Shown: in pieces, positions 23,767 through 33,285 of the stretch | Layout: each line of letters starts with the position of its first letter | How positions within the stretch are numbered: position 1 is the stretch's first letter | Assembly (NCBI GenBank): GCA_025458165.1 | Contig: JALOTB010000035.1 | Location: 1-41,610 of the forward strand | Source: Chromatiaceae bacterium | GTDB taxonomy: Bacteria; Pseudomonadota; Gammaproteobacteria; Chromatiales; Chromatiaceae | Length of the DNA: 41,610 nt | Direction of reading: 5' to 3' | Made by a program: the position numbers and the translations under genes | Notes under the pieces: model-generated | What the model was told of the DNA's origin: nothing | What the model saw: only the letters and a program-made list of their open reading frames with translations | Databases searched by the model: none

Positions 23767-25326
23767 ATGCGCGCGCCTTCAGCCCAGATCCCCGCAGCCC
23801 TGCTCCTGATCGCCGCGGCGGCCGTGCTCGCCGGGGCGCTTGCCCGCCCCTACGACCTGGAGCGCATGGTGGTCTGGCACGATGAGGTGTTCACCGCGAT
23901 GCGGGTGTTCGGCAACAGTCAGGCCGAGGTCGGCCAGGAGGTCTTCAGCGGCCATGAGCGGCCGGCGGCCGACCTGCTCGCCTATCAGCGCCCGTCGCCG
24001 GGCAGGGCGTGGACCCACACCCTGTCGGCCTTCAAGGAGCACCCGGAGCATGCGCCGCTCTACTACACGCTCGCCTGGCTCGCCGCCGCGCTCCCCGCCG
24101 AGCCCATCGCCGCGCTCCGCGGGACCTCGGCGGTGCTCGGGGTCCTGCTCATCCCGGCGGTCTTCTGGCTGGCGCGCGAGCTCTTTCGCGACCCGGGAGC
24201 GGCCTGGGTGGCTGCCGCCCTGGTCGCGATATCACCCCTGCACCTGCTCTACGCCCAGGAGGCGCGGCAGTACGCCTTGTGGACGGTGCTGGTCGCGGCG
24301 GCGAGCGCGGCGTTTCTGCGCGCCCTGCGCCGGGGCGGGCGCGCCGATTGGGCGCTCTACGCGGTGCTCGCGGCCTTGGGGCTCTGGTCGCACGCGCTCA
24401 CGGTGCTGGCGGTGGCCGCCCACGGGGCCTATGGGGTGCTAACGGCAGGAGGACGCGCCGCGCTGTCCCGATTCTTGCGCGCCTGGGGCGCCGCGCTCGG
24501 GCTCGCCGTCCTGCTCTTCGCGCCCTGGCTGTGGGTGATGGTTGCCGGCGCAGAGGAGGTCCAGCGCTTCACCGGCTGGATGCAGCGGCCGATCTCCGCC
24601 GAGCGCATCGCTGAGGCCTGGGGAATGCACCTGGTGCGGGTGTTCGCAGACCTCCCCGCGGCGGGGCGCTGGCTGCTGCTCGGGCTGCTGCCGCTCACCT
24701 GGGTGCTTTGGCGGCTGGGGCGGGGGGCGCCGGCGCGGGTGACGCTGTTCCTGGGGCTGCTGCTCGCGGCCTTCGCCAGCGCCATGCTGCTGCCCGACCT
24801 GGTCCTCGGAGGCAGCCGCTCCCTGCACCCGCGCTACGTGCTGCCGGGTTTTCTGGCGCTGACGCTGGCGGCGGCCTGGGTGCTGGCGCAGGGCTGGGAT
24901 GCCCCGCAGCGGGGCCGCCGGCTCGGCGCCCGCGCGGGGCTGATGCTGGTGCTCGCGCTAGGGCTCGGCTCGCAGTGGCAGATCCTTGCGGCCGATACCT
25001 GGTGGAGCAAGAACTACAGCGGCGAGAACCACCGGGTCGCCGCACGGGTGAACGCGGCGGAGCGGCCGCTGGTGCTCGCCTCGGGCAGCGGGGTCGGACT
25101 CGGCGAGCTGATCTCGCTCGCGTACGACCTCGACCCGGAGGTACGGGTCTGGGGCGAGCCGCCCGGGTCGGGTGCCCGAGTCCCTGCGGGCTACGCGAGC
25201 CTGTTCGCGGTGACGCCCTCCGGGGAGCTGCGCGCCCAGCTCGGTCCGAGCTACCGGCTGGAGCCGGTCGGCGGGACCTGGCAGTGGTACCAGGCGGTGC
25301 CCATTGCGGGCGAGGAGCAACCATGA
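23767..25326 (+). CDS. GT-C type membrane glycosyltransferase (GT39/GT83-like)
   Basis: This 519-residue protein has about ten hydrophobic helices. An acidic motif after the first helix (VVWHDEVFTAMRV) and HAPLYYTLAWL in the next loop are typical of lipid-phosphate-sugar-dependent GT-C enzymes such as ArnT/PMT and RgtA-type transferases. It would move a sugar from an undecaprenyl-type donor to an acceptor at the periplasmic face. The ATG at 23767 lacks a strong ribosome-binding site, but no other start fits. Its stop overlaps the start of the NdvB-like gene by four bases, so the two are coupled and probably act on the same glucan or envelope polymer. Confidence 0.82.
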   Translation: MRAPSAQIPAALLLIAAAAVLAGALARPYDLERMVVWHDEVFTAMRVFGNSQAEVGQEVFSGHERPAADLLAYQRPSPGRAWTHTLSAFKEHPEHAPLYYTLAWLAAALPAEPIAALRGTSAVLGVLLIPAVFWLARELFRDPGAAWVAAALVAISPLHLLYAQEARQYALWTVLVAAASAAFLRALRRGGRADWALYAVLAALGLWSHALTVLAVAAHGAYGVLTAGGRAALSRFLRAWGAALGLAVLLFAPWLWVMVAGAEEVQRFTGWMQRPISAERIAEAWGMHLVRVFADLPAAGRWLLLGLLPLTWVLWRLGRGAPARVTLFLGLLLAAFASAMLLPDLVLGGSRSLHPRYVLPGFLALTLAAAWVLAQGWDAPQRGRRLGARAGLMLVLALGLGSQWQILAADTWWSKNYSGENHRVAARVNAAERPLVLASGSGVGLGELISLAYDLDPEVRVWGEPPGSGARVPAGYASLFAVTPSGELRAQLGPSYRLEPVGGTWQWYQAVPIAGEEQP

Positions 25327-27932
25327 GCCGCGGCGGCATCCTCATCACACTGGTGATCGCGCTGCTCACGGTGGCGCTCTGGGCGCTGCTGAACCAGCCC
25401 TCCGATGAGCCGCCCTGGCCGGCGCGCATCCAGGGCTTCTCGTTCTCGCCCCTGCGCGCCCATCAGGATCCGACACGCGGTGATCACCCCAGTATTCAGG
25501 AGATCGACGAGGACCTCGCCCTGCTCCAGGGTGAGGCTCACGCGGTGCGCACCTACACGGTCGCTAGCACGCTGGGCGAGGTGCCGCAGCTCGCCGCCGC
25601 GCACGGGCTCAACGTCGCCCTGGGGGCCTGGCTCGACAGCTACCGGGAGACCAACGAGGCCGAGATCCAGCGCCTGATCGAGGTTTATCGCCAGGGGCAC
25701 CGCAACGTGGTGCGGGTAATCGTCGGCAACGAGGCGATCCTGCGCGGGGACCTCGAGGTCGAGGAGGTCGCGGCCTACGTCCAGCGGGTGCAGCAGTCGG
25801 TGTGGGCGCCGGTGAGCACCGCCGAGCCCTGGCACGTCTGGGTCGATCACCCGGAGCTGGCCGATCAGGTGGACTTCATCGCCGCGCACATCCTGCCTTA
25901 CTGGGAGGGGCTGCCGGTCGACGACGCCGTCGATTATGTCGTGATGCGCTACGAGCAGCTCAAACGGCTGTTCCCGAGCAAGCAGATCGTGATCGCCGAG
26001 GTGGGCTGGCCGAGCAACGGCCGGCAGATCGGGGGGGCCGAGGCGTCGCTGGCCAACCAGACGCGTTTCCTGCGCCGGCTCCTGCACCGCGCCGAGGAGG
26101 AGGGTTACGTCTACTACGTCATGGAGGCCTTCGATCAGCCCTGGAAGCGAAAGATCGAGGGCGCCATCGGCGCCTATTGGGGCGTCTTCGACGCCGCGCG
26201 CAGGCCCAAGTTCGCCTTCACCGAGCCCGTGGTGCGCGTCCCGCACTGGCGGGAGCTGGCGGCGCTCTCGGTGGGGATGGCGGTGCTGATCCTGGTGCTG
26301 GTGTTCCGCGACAGCGCGACGCTCGCCTCCAGCGGCAAGGGGTTCCTGGCCCTGGTGACCTACCTCATCAGCACGGCGGCCGTGTGGATCATCTACGACT
26401 ACACGCGCCAGTACATGACCCTGCCGACGGTGCTGGTGGGCATAGTCCTGCTCCTCGGCGGGCTCGGCATCGTCCTGCTCCTGATCGCCGAGGCCCACGA
26501 ATGGGCCGAGTCGCTCTGGCTCAAGCGCTGGCGCCGGGCCTTTCCGCACCGGGAGCTGCCGGCCGAGGAGCTGCCCGTCGTCTCGATCCACGTGCCGGCC
26601 TATAACGAGCCGCCCGAGCTCCTGATCGAGGCCCTCGACGCCCTGGCCGCGCTCGACTACCCGGCATTCGAGGTCCTGGTGATCGACAACAACACCAAGG
26701 ACCCACAGGTGTGGCAGCCGGTCGAGGCCCATTGCCTCAAGCTCGGCTCGCGCTTTCGGTTCTTCCACGTCGACCCGCTCGCGGGCTTCAAGGCCGGGGC
26801 GCTCAACTTCGCGCTACGCGAGACCGACCCGCGCGCGGAGGTGGTCGCCGTGATCGACGCCGACTACCGGGTCTACCCGGGTTGGCTGTGCGACCTGGTC
26901 CCCGCCTTCGCCGACCCCGAGGTGGCCATCGTCCAGGCCCCGCAGGACTACCGCGACGGCGAGCAGAGCGCCTTCAAGGCAATGTGCATGGCCGAGTACT
27001 CCGGTTTCTTCCATATCGGGATGGTCACCCGCAACGAGCGCAACGCCATCATCCAGCACGGCACCATGACGATGGTCCGGCACAGCGCGTTGGACGAGGT
27101 CGGCGGCTGGGCCGAGTGGTGCATCACCGAGGACGCGGAGCTGGGGCTGCGGCTCTTCGAGCGCGGGCACAAGGCCCTCTACATCCCCTGCACCTATGGC
27201 CGGGGGCTGATGCCCGACACCTTCGCCGATTTCAAGAAGCAGCGCTTCCGCTGGGCCTACGGGGCGGTGATGATCTTCCGCCGACACTACAAGGAGCTGC
27301 TGGGCCTAAGGCGCAGCCGCCTCTCCCCCGGCCAACGCTACCACTTCGTCGCCGGCTGGCTGCCCTGGTTCGCCGACGGGCTCAACCTGCTGTTCAACCT
27401 GGCGGCACTCACCTGGTCGGTCGGAATGGTGATGGCGCCGCACGACTTCATGCCGCCGCTCATCACGCTGGCCCTGATCCCGCTGGTGCTGTTCGGGTTC
27501 AAGGTGACCAAGGGCTTCTTCCTCTACCGCCGGCGGGTGGCGGCGACCCTGCGCCAGAGCCTGGCGGCCGCGGTCGCTGGGCTCGCCCTCTCGCACACCA
27601 TCGCCCGGGCGGTGTGGACCGGGTTCACCAACAGCCGGCTCGGGTTCTTCCGCACGCCCAAGCTGGCCTCGGCGCCCGCGCTGGTCCGTGCCCTGGCGGA
27701 CGCCCGCGAGGAGGCCCTGCTGCTCGCCGCGCTCTGGATGGCCTCGGCCTTCGTGCTGCTGCGCGACGACGCCTACATGCGCGACGTGCGCCTCTGGGCC
27801 CTGGTGCTCTTTGTCCAGGGCATCCCCTATCTCGCCGCGATCCTGGCGTCGCTGGCGAGCGCGGCGCGGCGGCTGCCGGCCGGCCTGGTCGGGCCCATGG
27901 GCGAGCTGCGCGGCGACGGCGGGACGGTCTGA
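25323..27932 (+). CDS. Beta-glucan synthase: GH17 transglycosylase fused to GT2, NdvB-like
   Basis: This 869-residue protein has an N-terminal helix, a GH17-like domain (about 34-300) with acid/base Glu137 in VGNEAILRG and nucleophile Glu226 in IAEVGWPSNG, three helices (about 311-390), then a processive GT2 domain with VPAYNEP (424-430), DAD (512-514), TED (602-604) and QRFRW (640-644), and C-terminal membrane helices. This matches NdvB-type enzymes making cyclic or linear beta-1,3/1,6-glucans. UDP-glucose would be used inside and the GH17 domain would cyclise or branch outside. All catalytic motifs are intact. It forms an operon with the upstream GT-C gene. Confidence 0.92.
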   Translation: MSRGGILITLVIALLTVALWALLNQPSDEPPWPARIQGFSFSPLRAHQDPTRGDHPSIQEIDEDLALLQGEAHAVRTYTVASTLGEVPQLAAAHGLNVALGAWLDSYRETNEAEIQRLIEVYRQGHRNVVRVIVGNEAILRGDLEVEEVAAYVQRVQQSVWAPVSTAEPWHVWVDHPELADQVDFIAAHILPYWEGLPVDDAVDYVVMRYEQLKRLFPSKQIVIAEVGWPSNGRQIGGAEASLANQTRFLRRLLHRAEEEGYVYYVMEAFDQPWKRKIEGAIGAYWGVFDAARRPKFAFTEPVVRVPHWRELAALSVGMAVLILVLVFRDSATLASSGKGFLALVTYLISTAAVWIIYDYTRQYMTLPTVLVGIVLLLGGLGIVLLLIAEAHEWAESLWLKRWRRAFPHRELPAEELPVVSIHVPAYNEPPELLIEALDALAALDYPAFEVLVIDNNTKDPQVWQPVEAHCLKLGSRFRFFHVDPLAGFKAGALNFALRETDPRAEVVAVIDADYRVYPGWLCDLVPAFADPEVAIVQAPQDYRDGEQSAFKAMCMAEYSGFFHIGMVTRNERNAIIQHGTMTMVRHSALDEVGGWAEWCITEDAELGLRLFERGHKALYIPCTYGRGLMPDTFADFKKQRFRWAYGAVMIFRRHYKELLGLRRSRLSPGQRYHFVAGWLPWFADGLNLLFNLAALTWSVGMVMAPHDFMPPLITLALIPLVLFGFKVTKGFFLYRRRVAATLRQSLAAAVAGLALSHTIARAVWTGFTNSRLGFFRTPKLASAPALVRALADAREEALLLAALWMASAFVLLRDDAYMRDVRLWALVLFVQGIPYLAAILASLASAARRLPAGLVGPMGELRGDGGTV

Positions 27933-27989
27933 GGGCGGCGCGCGACGGTTCCGGGTTAGCATCTGGGCACGCCGCCGGAGCCGTCGCGC

Positions 27990-28430
27990 ATGGACCAGAC
28001 CCGCATCATCCGTCGCTATTCCGCGTACTTCCCAGGCTGGGCCGTCGCCTTCGGTGCTCACGAGCTGGTCGAGGACAGCACCCACGACCGGCAGTGGCTC
28101 TTCGCCGACGAGCAGCTCGGGCTGATCCTGACCCCGGCGGTCAGGCGCCTCCTCTACCACCGCCTGCTCGGCCACGAGGGGGTCCAGGAGGTGGTGCTCG
28201 GGCCGGCGGGTCTCGGCACCGGCGAGGACGAGCCGCCCTTGCTGGGGACCGATGAGGCGCGGCCGCTCTCCGCCCTGCGGGCGCTCATCGCTCTGCCCGA
28301 AGATCTGCACCTGTACCAGAGCTACCACCTGCTCTACCCCGGCGGCACCCGTATCTTGACGCTCAGCCGCCGCGCCCCCCTGGGCTTGATCTACCGGGAG
28401 ATGGCGCCGCTGCGGGTGCGGATGGTCTGA
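27990..28430 (+). CDS. Conserved-looking hypothetical protein
   Basis: This 146-residue protein starts MDQTRIIRRYSAYFPGWAVAFGAHEL and includes LFADEQLGLILTPAVRRLLYHRLLGHEG and a C-terminal ILTLSRRAPLG stretch. It has no signal peptide, membrane segment or motif I recognise. Codon use and composition match neighbouring real genes, and the antisense frames are worse. It lies 57 bases after the glucan synthase in the same orientation, so it may be the operon's last gene, but nothing in it ties it to glucan synthesis. Confidence 0.6.
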   Translation: MDQTRIIRRYSAYFPGWAVAFGAHELVEDSTHDRQWLFADEQLGLILTPAVRRLLYHRLLGHEGVQEVVLGPAGLGTGEDEPPLLGTDEARPLSALRALIALPEDLHLYQSYHLLYPGGTRILTLSRRAPLGLIYREMAPLRVRMV

Positions 28431-28456
28431 GGCTCACCCCGAGGACCACTCAGTCT

Positions 28457-28525
28457 CGTTCCCAAGGTCCCCTTGGGAACGCAGGCTGCGAAGCTCTGCT
28501 TCGCGGCCGACTGTCCCCCGGACAG
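28457..28525. repeat. Three adjacent short palindromes
   Basis: CGTTCCCAAGG-TCC-CCTTGGGAACG (28457-28481), GCGAAGC-TCT-GCTTCGC (28488-28504) and CTGTCC-CCC-GGACAG (28511-28525) are perfect stems with three-base loops. The first is of the GTTCCCAAG type widely repeated in bacterial intergenic DNA. The GCGAAGC/GCTTCGC stem also occurs in looser form in the sulP leader hairpin run. There is no T-tract, so these are not standard terminators. Confidence 0.8.
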
Positions 28526-28622
28526 GACCAGCCCCCCGAATTGCAGCTCCGACGCGGTTGGCCAGGGCGGGAAAGGCGAGAACACGGGCGGTCCCGAGGG
28601 CCAGCTGCCTTGGTCATGCCGG

Positions 28623-28628
28623 TATAAT
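28623..28628 (+). promoter_or_regulatory. Consensus -10 element upstream of rnk
   Basis: A perfect TATAAT stands 50 bases ahead of the rnk GTG start. I did not find a matching -35 hexamer at 16-18 bases, so this is a partial promoter call. Confidence 0.5.
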
Positions 28629-28678
28629 CCCCCGCCATCACCCAGGTCCGAGTCCGGCCGGCAGGCCGAGGGGGCAGC

Positions 28679-29092
28679 GTGTCTGACAAGCCCAAGATCA
28701 TTGTGTCGTCGCTGGATCTGGAGCGGCTCCAGACCTTGCTCGACGCGCTGCCCGCAACCGCCTTTCCGGGCAAGACCGACCTCCAGGCGGAGCTCGACCG
28801 CGCCGAGATCGTCGAGCCGGAGGCGATGCCGCCCTCGGTGGTGACGATGAACTCGACCGTCCGCTTCGCGATCGACCCTTCGGGCGAGGAGTTCTGTCTG
28901 ACGCTGGTCTACCCGAAGGACGTCACGACGGGCGAGGATCGGATCTCGGTGCTGGCCCCGGTGGGGAGCGCGCTGCTCGGCTTGGCGGTCGGCGACCACA
29001 TCGACTGGCCGCGCCCCGGCGGTGGTGTCATGCAGGTGCGTATCGTCGACGTCGTCTATCAGCCCGAGCGCGCCGGCGAGCGGCATCGCTGA
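28679..29092 (+). CDS. rnk: Nucleoside diphosphate kinase regulator (GreA/GreB-fold)
   Basis: This 137-residue protein starts MSDKPKIIVSSLDLERLQTL and has the C-terminal FKBP-like GreA/B domain with TLVYPKD, ISVLAPVGSALLGL and GDHIDWPRPGG, as in Rnk. Rnk binds RNA polymerase and competes with Gre factors; it influences Ndk levels in enterics. The start is GTG at 28679 with a strong GAGGGGG ribosome-binding site six to seven bases upstream. It is a stand-alone gene. Confidence 0.93.
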   Translation: MSDKPKIIVSSLDLERLQTLLDALPATAFPGKTDLQAELDRAEIVEPEAMPPSVVTMNSTVRFAIDPSGEEFCLTLVYPKDVTTGEDRISVLAPVGSALLGLAVGDHIDWPRPGGGVMQVRIVDVVYQPERAGERHR

Positions 29093-29408
29093 CCCCCGGC
29101 CCTCGCCGAGAGGGCGTTGCGCCTGTCGCGCATCGGTGCGGCGTTCCACCAGTGCTTGCCCCGCAAGGGGGTGGCGTTTCGATCTCGTCCGCAGGTGAGG
29201 TCGTCGATTCGCGGGAAGTCTGGCCGCCGCCGGCGACGCGGCTCGCTGGCGCGTTGACTCGCCCTGCGGGAGCGGTGCGCGGGTAAGATCGTGGCTGCGC
29301 CGGCACTGACTCGGCGGACCAAGGGGCGCTGCTCAGCGCGGAGCCGCTTGGCCCGGCAACCACACCCGATTGACTGCCCTGGCAGCGACCAGGGCGCGGA
29401 GGATCCCC
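29093..29408. other. corA leader region
   Basis: A 316-base gap before corA, with several GC-rich dyads such as GCGCTG-CT-CAGCGC around 29326-29339. No gene, clear promoter or recognisable Mg2+ riboswitch was found. Confidence 0.4.
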
Positions 29409-30347
29409 GTGTTATTCGCATGTAGGTGCGAGGACCAGCGCATCGAGATCATCGAGGACCTTGGCCGCCTTGGGGAGGCGGCGTGGATCGATGTCTCCGA
29501 GGCCACCGAGGAGGAGCTGGCGCTGGTCTCGCCCATGGTGCCCCACACCCTCCCGGACGAGGAGGATGCCGACGAGATCGAGTCGAGCACTCGCTCCTAC
29601 GTCGACGAGCAGGGGTTTCACATCTCGATCCTGTTTCTCCATCAGGTGGAGGGGAAGCCCGAGAACACCAGCGTTACGCTGGTGTTTTCCATGGGGCGGC
29701 TGATCACGGTGCATGACCGCGACGTACCGGCCATCCGCCTACTGCGGATGCGGGTGCGCCGGCAGCCGGGGCTCATCACGGATCCCCTCGGGCTGTTCGC
29801 GAGCCTGCTCGAGATCGCGGTCCTTGATCTCGGGGATACCCTCCAGGAGCTGTATCGGGACCTGGAGGAGACCAGTCACCTGGTCTTGGAGGATCCCGAC
29901 GCGGACCTGGAAGACTCGCTGGCGCGCCTCGCCCGGCACGAGAACGTCAACGGCAAGGTCCGCCTGTGCCTGATGGACGCACGGCGGGACCTTGCCTTCG
30001 TCCTGCGCAGCGCTCAGGCCACCAAGCCCGCCTCCAAGCGCATCAAGTTCCTCATGTCCGAGATCGACGCCTTGCTGCCCCACAACAATTACCTGTTCGA
30101 GAAAGTGAACTTTCTCCTCCAGGCGGCGCAGGGCTTCATCAACATCGAGCAGAACAAGATCATCAAGATCTTCTCGGTGGCGGCGACCGCCTTTCTGCCG
30201 CCCACCTTGGTGGCCAGTGTCTACGGCATGAACTTCGAGTTCATGCCGGAGCTGCAGTGGAAGTACGGTTATCTGGTCTCGATCGGGGTCATGTTGATTT
30301 CTGGCGTCTTGCCGATCTTGTACTTCAAGCGCAAGGGTTGGCTCTGA
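29409..30347 (+). CDS. corA: Magnesium/cobalt transporter CorA
   Basis: This 312-residue protein has the two C-terminal helices and the selectivity motif YGMN (GMN at about 273-275) followed by MPEL in the periplasmic loop, the CorA signature. The large cytoplasmic N-domain and long helix are present. It forms pentameric Mg2+ channels in the inner membrane. The GTG at 29409 is chosen because GGAGG lies six bases upstream and the length then matches known CorA; the frame could extend to 29370 but without a ribosome-binding site. Confidence 0.95.
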   Translation: MLFACRCEDQRIEIIEDLGRLGEAAWIDVSEATEEELALVSPMVPHTLPDEEDADEIESSTRSYVDEQGFHISILFLHQVEGKPENTSVTLVFSMGRLITVHDRDVPAIRLLRMRVRRQPGLITDPLGLFASLLEIAVLDLGDTLQELYRDLEETSHLVLEDPDADLEDSLARLARHENVNGKVRLCLMDARRDLAFVLRSAQATKPASKRIKFLMSEIDALLPHNNYLFEKVNFLLQAAQGFINIEQNKIIKIFSVAATAFLPPTLVASVYGMNFEFMPELQWKYGYLVSIGVMLISGVLPILYFKRKGWL

Positions 30348-30410
30348 GGCGGTTCGCCGGCCCACGCTCGATCCGCCTCGGATCCGACCCCGCGATCGCG
30401 GCAGGAGGTA

Positions 30411-31652
30411 TCAAGCGAAGCGACCGGCGGCCCGCAGGCGCTGCCGGTGCGCTAGCGCGGCGGCGATCGCCAGGCCGCCGAAGATGAGCAGCGCCAGGCG
30501 GATGCCGACCTCGTGGGTGAGTGCACCGACGGCTAGGCTGCCGAGCGGCGCGATGCCAAGGAACGCGACCGAGAAGATCGCCATCACCCGGCCGCGCAGC
30601 TCGTCGCGCACCCAGCTTTGCAACAGGGTGTTGCTGCCGGCCGCGACCAGCACCACCGAGAATCCAAGCGCCATCAGGATCGGATAGGCGAGCACCGTCA
30701 AGCGGTTGAGGGAAAACGCCACCAGCGCCGCACCGGCGAGCAGGGCCGCCCCGCCGACCCGCCCGGGCAGCCCGTCGAGCGAGCCGCGCGAGGCGAGCAC
30801 CAGGCTCGCCAGCAAGGCACCGGCGCCGGCGCTGCTCACAAGCAAGCCGAAGGTCTGGGCGTCGCCGCCGAGCACCGTCTTCGCATAGAGCGGCAGCATG
30901 ACGACATAAGGGGTGACGAGGAAGCTCAGCGCCGCGACCAGTAATAGGAAGAGCCGGATCGCAGGGTTGCTAAAGGCGTACGTCAGGCCCTCGCGCAATG
31001 CGTGCAGCGCCGGCTTGGACTCGCCGCGGCCTGGGCGGGTGCGCAGCGCGGCCAGGGCCAGGAGCACCGCCAGATAGGAGAGTGCGTTCAGCAGGAAGCA
31101 GATGGCCTCCCCCGCCCGCGCCACGATGACGCCGGCAAGTGCGGGACCGACGAAGCGGGTGGCATTGATCACGAAGGAGTTGAGCGCGATCGCGTTGGGC
31201 AGCAACGCGCGATCCCCGACCAGATGCACCACCAGGGCCTGGCGTGCCGGCATGTCGACGGCATTGATGCACCCGAGCACGAAGGCCAGTGCGATCAGGA
31301 GCGTCGGTGTGACCCAGCCCTGCCAGGTCAGCACGCCCAGGGTCAGGGCTTGCAGCATGGCCAGCCCCTGGGTCGCGAGCATCAGGCGACGGCGGTCGAC
31401 GCGGTCCGACCACACCCCGCCGAGCGGCGCCAACAGGAGGATCGGGATCTGGCTTGCGAACCCGAGCAGCCCCAGCACCAGGGCAGAGTGGGTGAGTGAG
31501 TAGGCGAGCCATGCCATGGCGACCTGCTGCATCCAGGTGCCGGCTACGGAGACGAGCTGGCCCGCGAAATACAGCCGGAAGTCCCGGGCGCGCAACGCGC
31601 TCAGCGCGCGCGGCCAGCTCGGGTGTGGGGGGGTGCGGGACGGCTCGTGCAC
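30411..31652 (-). CDS. MFS transporter, EntS-like
   Basis: This 413-residue major facilitator protein has about 12 helices, with LRARDFRLYFAGQLVSVAGTWMQQVAMAWL at the start (given here as the family's first helix region) and GGVWSDRVDRRR as the loop 2-3 motif. It belongs to the EntS-type exporter group (MFS_3-like), which export siderophores or drugs. The start at 31652 is GTG with only a weak ribosome-binding site. It is convergent with corA and reads away from the decarboxylase gene on the same strand after a 115-base gap. Substrate unknown. Confidence 0.88.
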   Translation of the reverse strand: MHEPSRTPPHPSWPRALSALRARDFRLYFAGQLVSVAGTWMQQVAMAWLAYSLTHSALVLGLLGFASQIPILLLAPLGGVWSDRVDRRRLMLATQGLAMLQALTLGVLTWQGWVTPTLLIALAFVLGCINAVDMPARQALVVHLVGDRALLPNAIALNSFVINATRFVGPALAGVIVARAGEAICFLLNALSYLAVLLALAALRTRPGRGESKPALHALREGLTYAFSNPAIRLFLLLVAALSFLVTPYVVMLPLYAKTVLGGDAQTFGLLVSSAGAGALLASLVLASRGSLDGLPGRVGGAALLAGAALVAFSLNRLTVLAYPILMALGFSVVLVAAGSNTLLQSWVRDELRGRVMAIFSVAFLGIAPLGSLAVGALTHEVGIRLALLIFGGLAIAAALAHRQRLRAAGRFA

Positions 31653-31767
31653 AGCGCGATGGTGACATCGGGCCCTGGGTGCCGCCAGGTGGCCGACGCG
31701 CCCCGCCGCGGGCGGGCCAGGACCCGCCAGGGTTCCGCGGTCAGGGGCGAACCGGCCGGCCTGGGTG

Positions 31768-33197
31768 CTACAGGGATGCGGCGTGTGTGGTTAGGAGCTC
31801 CCAGGCCTCGCGCACGTGGCGCTCGGTGGTGGTGCGCTGGCCGATCGCCATGCGGATGGCATAGCGGCCCTTGAGCGCGGTGTGGGTGAGGTAGACCCGC
31901 CCGCCGGCATTGACCCGCTCCAACAGCTCGGCGTTGAGTCGCGCCAGCTCCGCCTCGGACGCCCCAGACCGGCGCAGTCGGAAGCAGACCAGGCTGAGGT
32001 TGACCGGGGCCATCAGCTCGAAGCGCGGGTCGGACTCCACCCAGCCCTTGAACAGCTCCGCCAGGCGCAGGTGCTCAGCTCCGCCAGGCGCAGGTGCTCG
32101 CGCACCATCGCGCGCAGGCCCTCGACCCCGTAGGAACGGATCACGAACCAGAGCTTGAGGGCGCGAAAGCGCCGGCCGAGCTGGATGCCCCAGTCGCGGT
32201 AGTTGCGCACCTGGGCGTCGTGGCCGGTCTTGAGGTACTCGGGGTGGATCTCGAAGGTGCGGATCAGCGTCCCCGGGTCTTTGACGAAGAAGGCCGAGCA
32301 GTCGAAGTTGGTGAGCATCCACTTGTGCGGATTGAAGACGAAGGAGTCGAGCCGCTCCGCGCCCTTGAGCATTCCCCGTTTCTCGTCGAGCAGCGCGGCG
32401 GTGCCGCCGAAGGCGGCGTCGACATGAAACCAGACCCCATGGCGCGCGCAGATCTCGCCGATGGGCTCCAGGGGGTCGAGCGCGGTCGATGAGGTGGTGC
32501 CGAGGGTGGCGATGACGCAGGCTGGCTGCAGGCCCTGCTCACGGTCCTCGCGCAGCGCCGCGTCGAGGGCCTCCGGGATCATCGCGAAGCGCTCGTCGGT
32601 GGGGATGCGGCGCAGGTTCTCGATCCCGTAGCCCGCGATCTTGACGCCCTTGTCGATGCTGGAGTGGCCCTCCTCGGAGGTGTAGACCCTCAGCGGCTGA
32701 CGCACCCCGCCACGGTTGGCCGCAAAGTCGGTCGCCCGCTCGCGGGCCGCGAGCAGGGCACACAGGGTGGCGGTCGAGGAGGTGTCCTGGATCACCCCGG
32801 TCATCCCCGGCGGCAGGCCGAGCATCTGGCGCAGCCAGTCCATGACGACCTCCTCCAGCTCGGCCGCCGCCGGAGAGGTCTGCCAGATCATGCACTGGGC
32901 GCCGAGCCCGGCGGTGAGCAGCTCGCCGAGGACCGAGGGCGGGCTGTTGTTGGCGGGGAAATAGGCGAACCAGCCGGGGTGCTGCCAGTGGGTCATCCCG
33001 GGCAGGACGATGGTCTGGAAGTCCACGAGGATCTGCTCCATCGCCTCGCCGGCGACCGGGGGTGCGGCCGGGAGTTGGGCCTTGATCTCGCCGGGCTGGA
33101 CCTGAGCGCGCACCGGGTAGTCCTCGACCTGCTCGAAGTAGTCGGCGACCCAGTCGATCAGCTCGTGGCCGTAGCGGCGGAAGGCTTGGTGATCCAT
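31768..33197 (-). pseudogene. PLP-dependent group II (aromatic amino acid type) decarboxylase, frameshifted by a 23-bp tandem duplication
   Basis: From ATG 33197 the frame encodes a PLP decarboxylase: MDHQAFRRYGHELIDWVADY, HPGWFAYFPANNSPPSVLGE, FHVDAAFGG and the PLP-lysine motif FNPHKWM. Near codon 375 a 23-base sequence (32054-32076) is repeated exactly at 32077-32099, shifting the frame; translation would end at 32013 with about 20 wrong residues. Removing one copy joins exactly to the second frame (FKGWVESDPRFELMAPVNLS ... LLTTHAASL), giving a 468-residue protein of normal length. The lost part contains the C-terminal domain, so the truncated product is probably inactive. Either a fresh mutation or a sequencing/assembly error. 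Confidence 0.9.
32054..32099. repeat. 23-bp tandem duplication in the decarboxylase gene
   Basis: Two exact, adjacent 23-base copies starting AGCTCCGCCAGGCGCAGG. Since 23 is not a multiple of three, it disrupts the reading frame. Such short duplications arise by replication slippage and can revert. Confidence 0.95.
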
Positions 33198-33285
33198 TGT
33201 TAAAACCTCGACAGTGCAGAGGATGGGGGGGCCGACGGCTCGACGCCCCGACAGCACCGGAGCGCGAGCGGCGCGCTGTTTGCGC

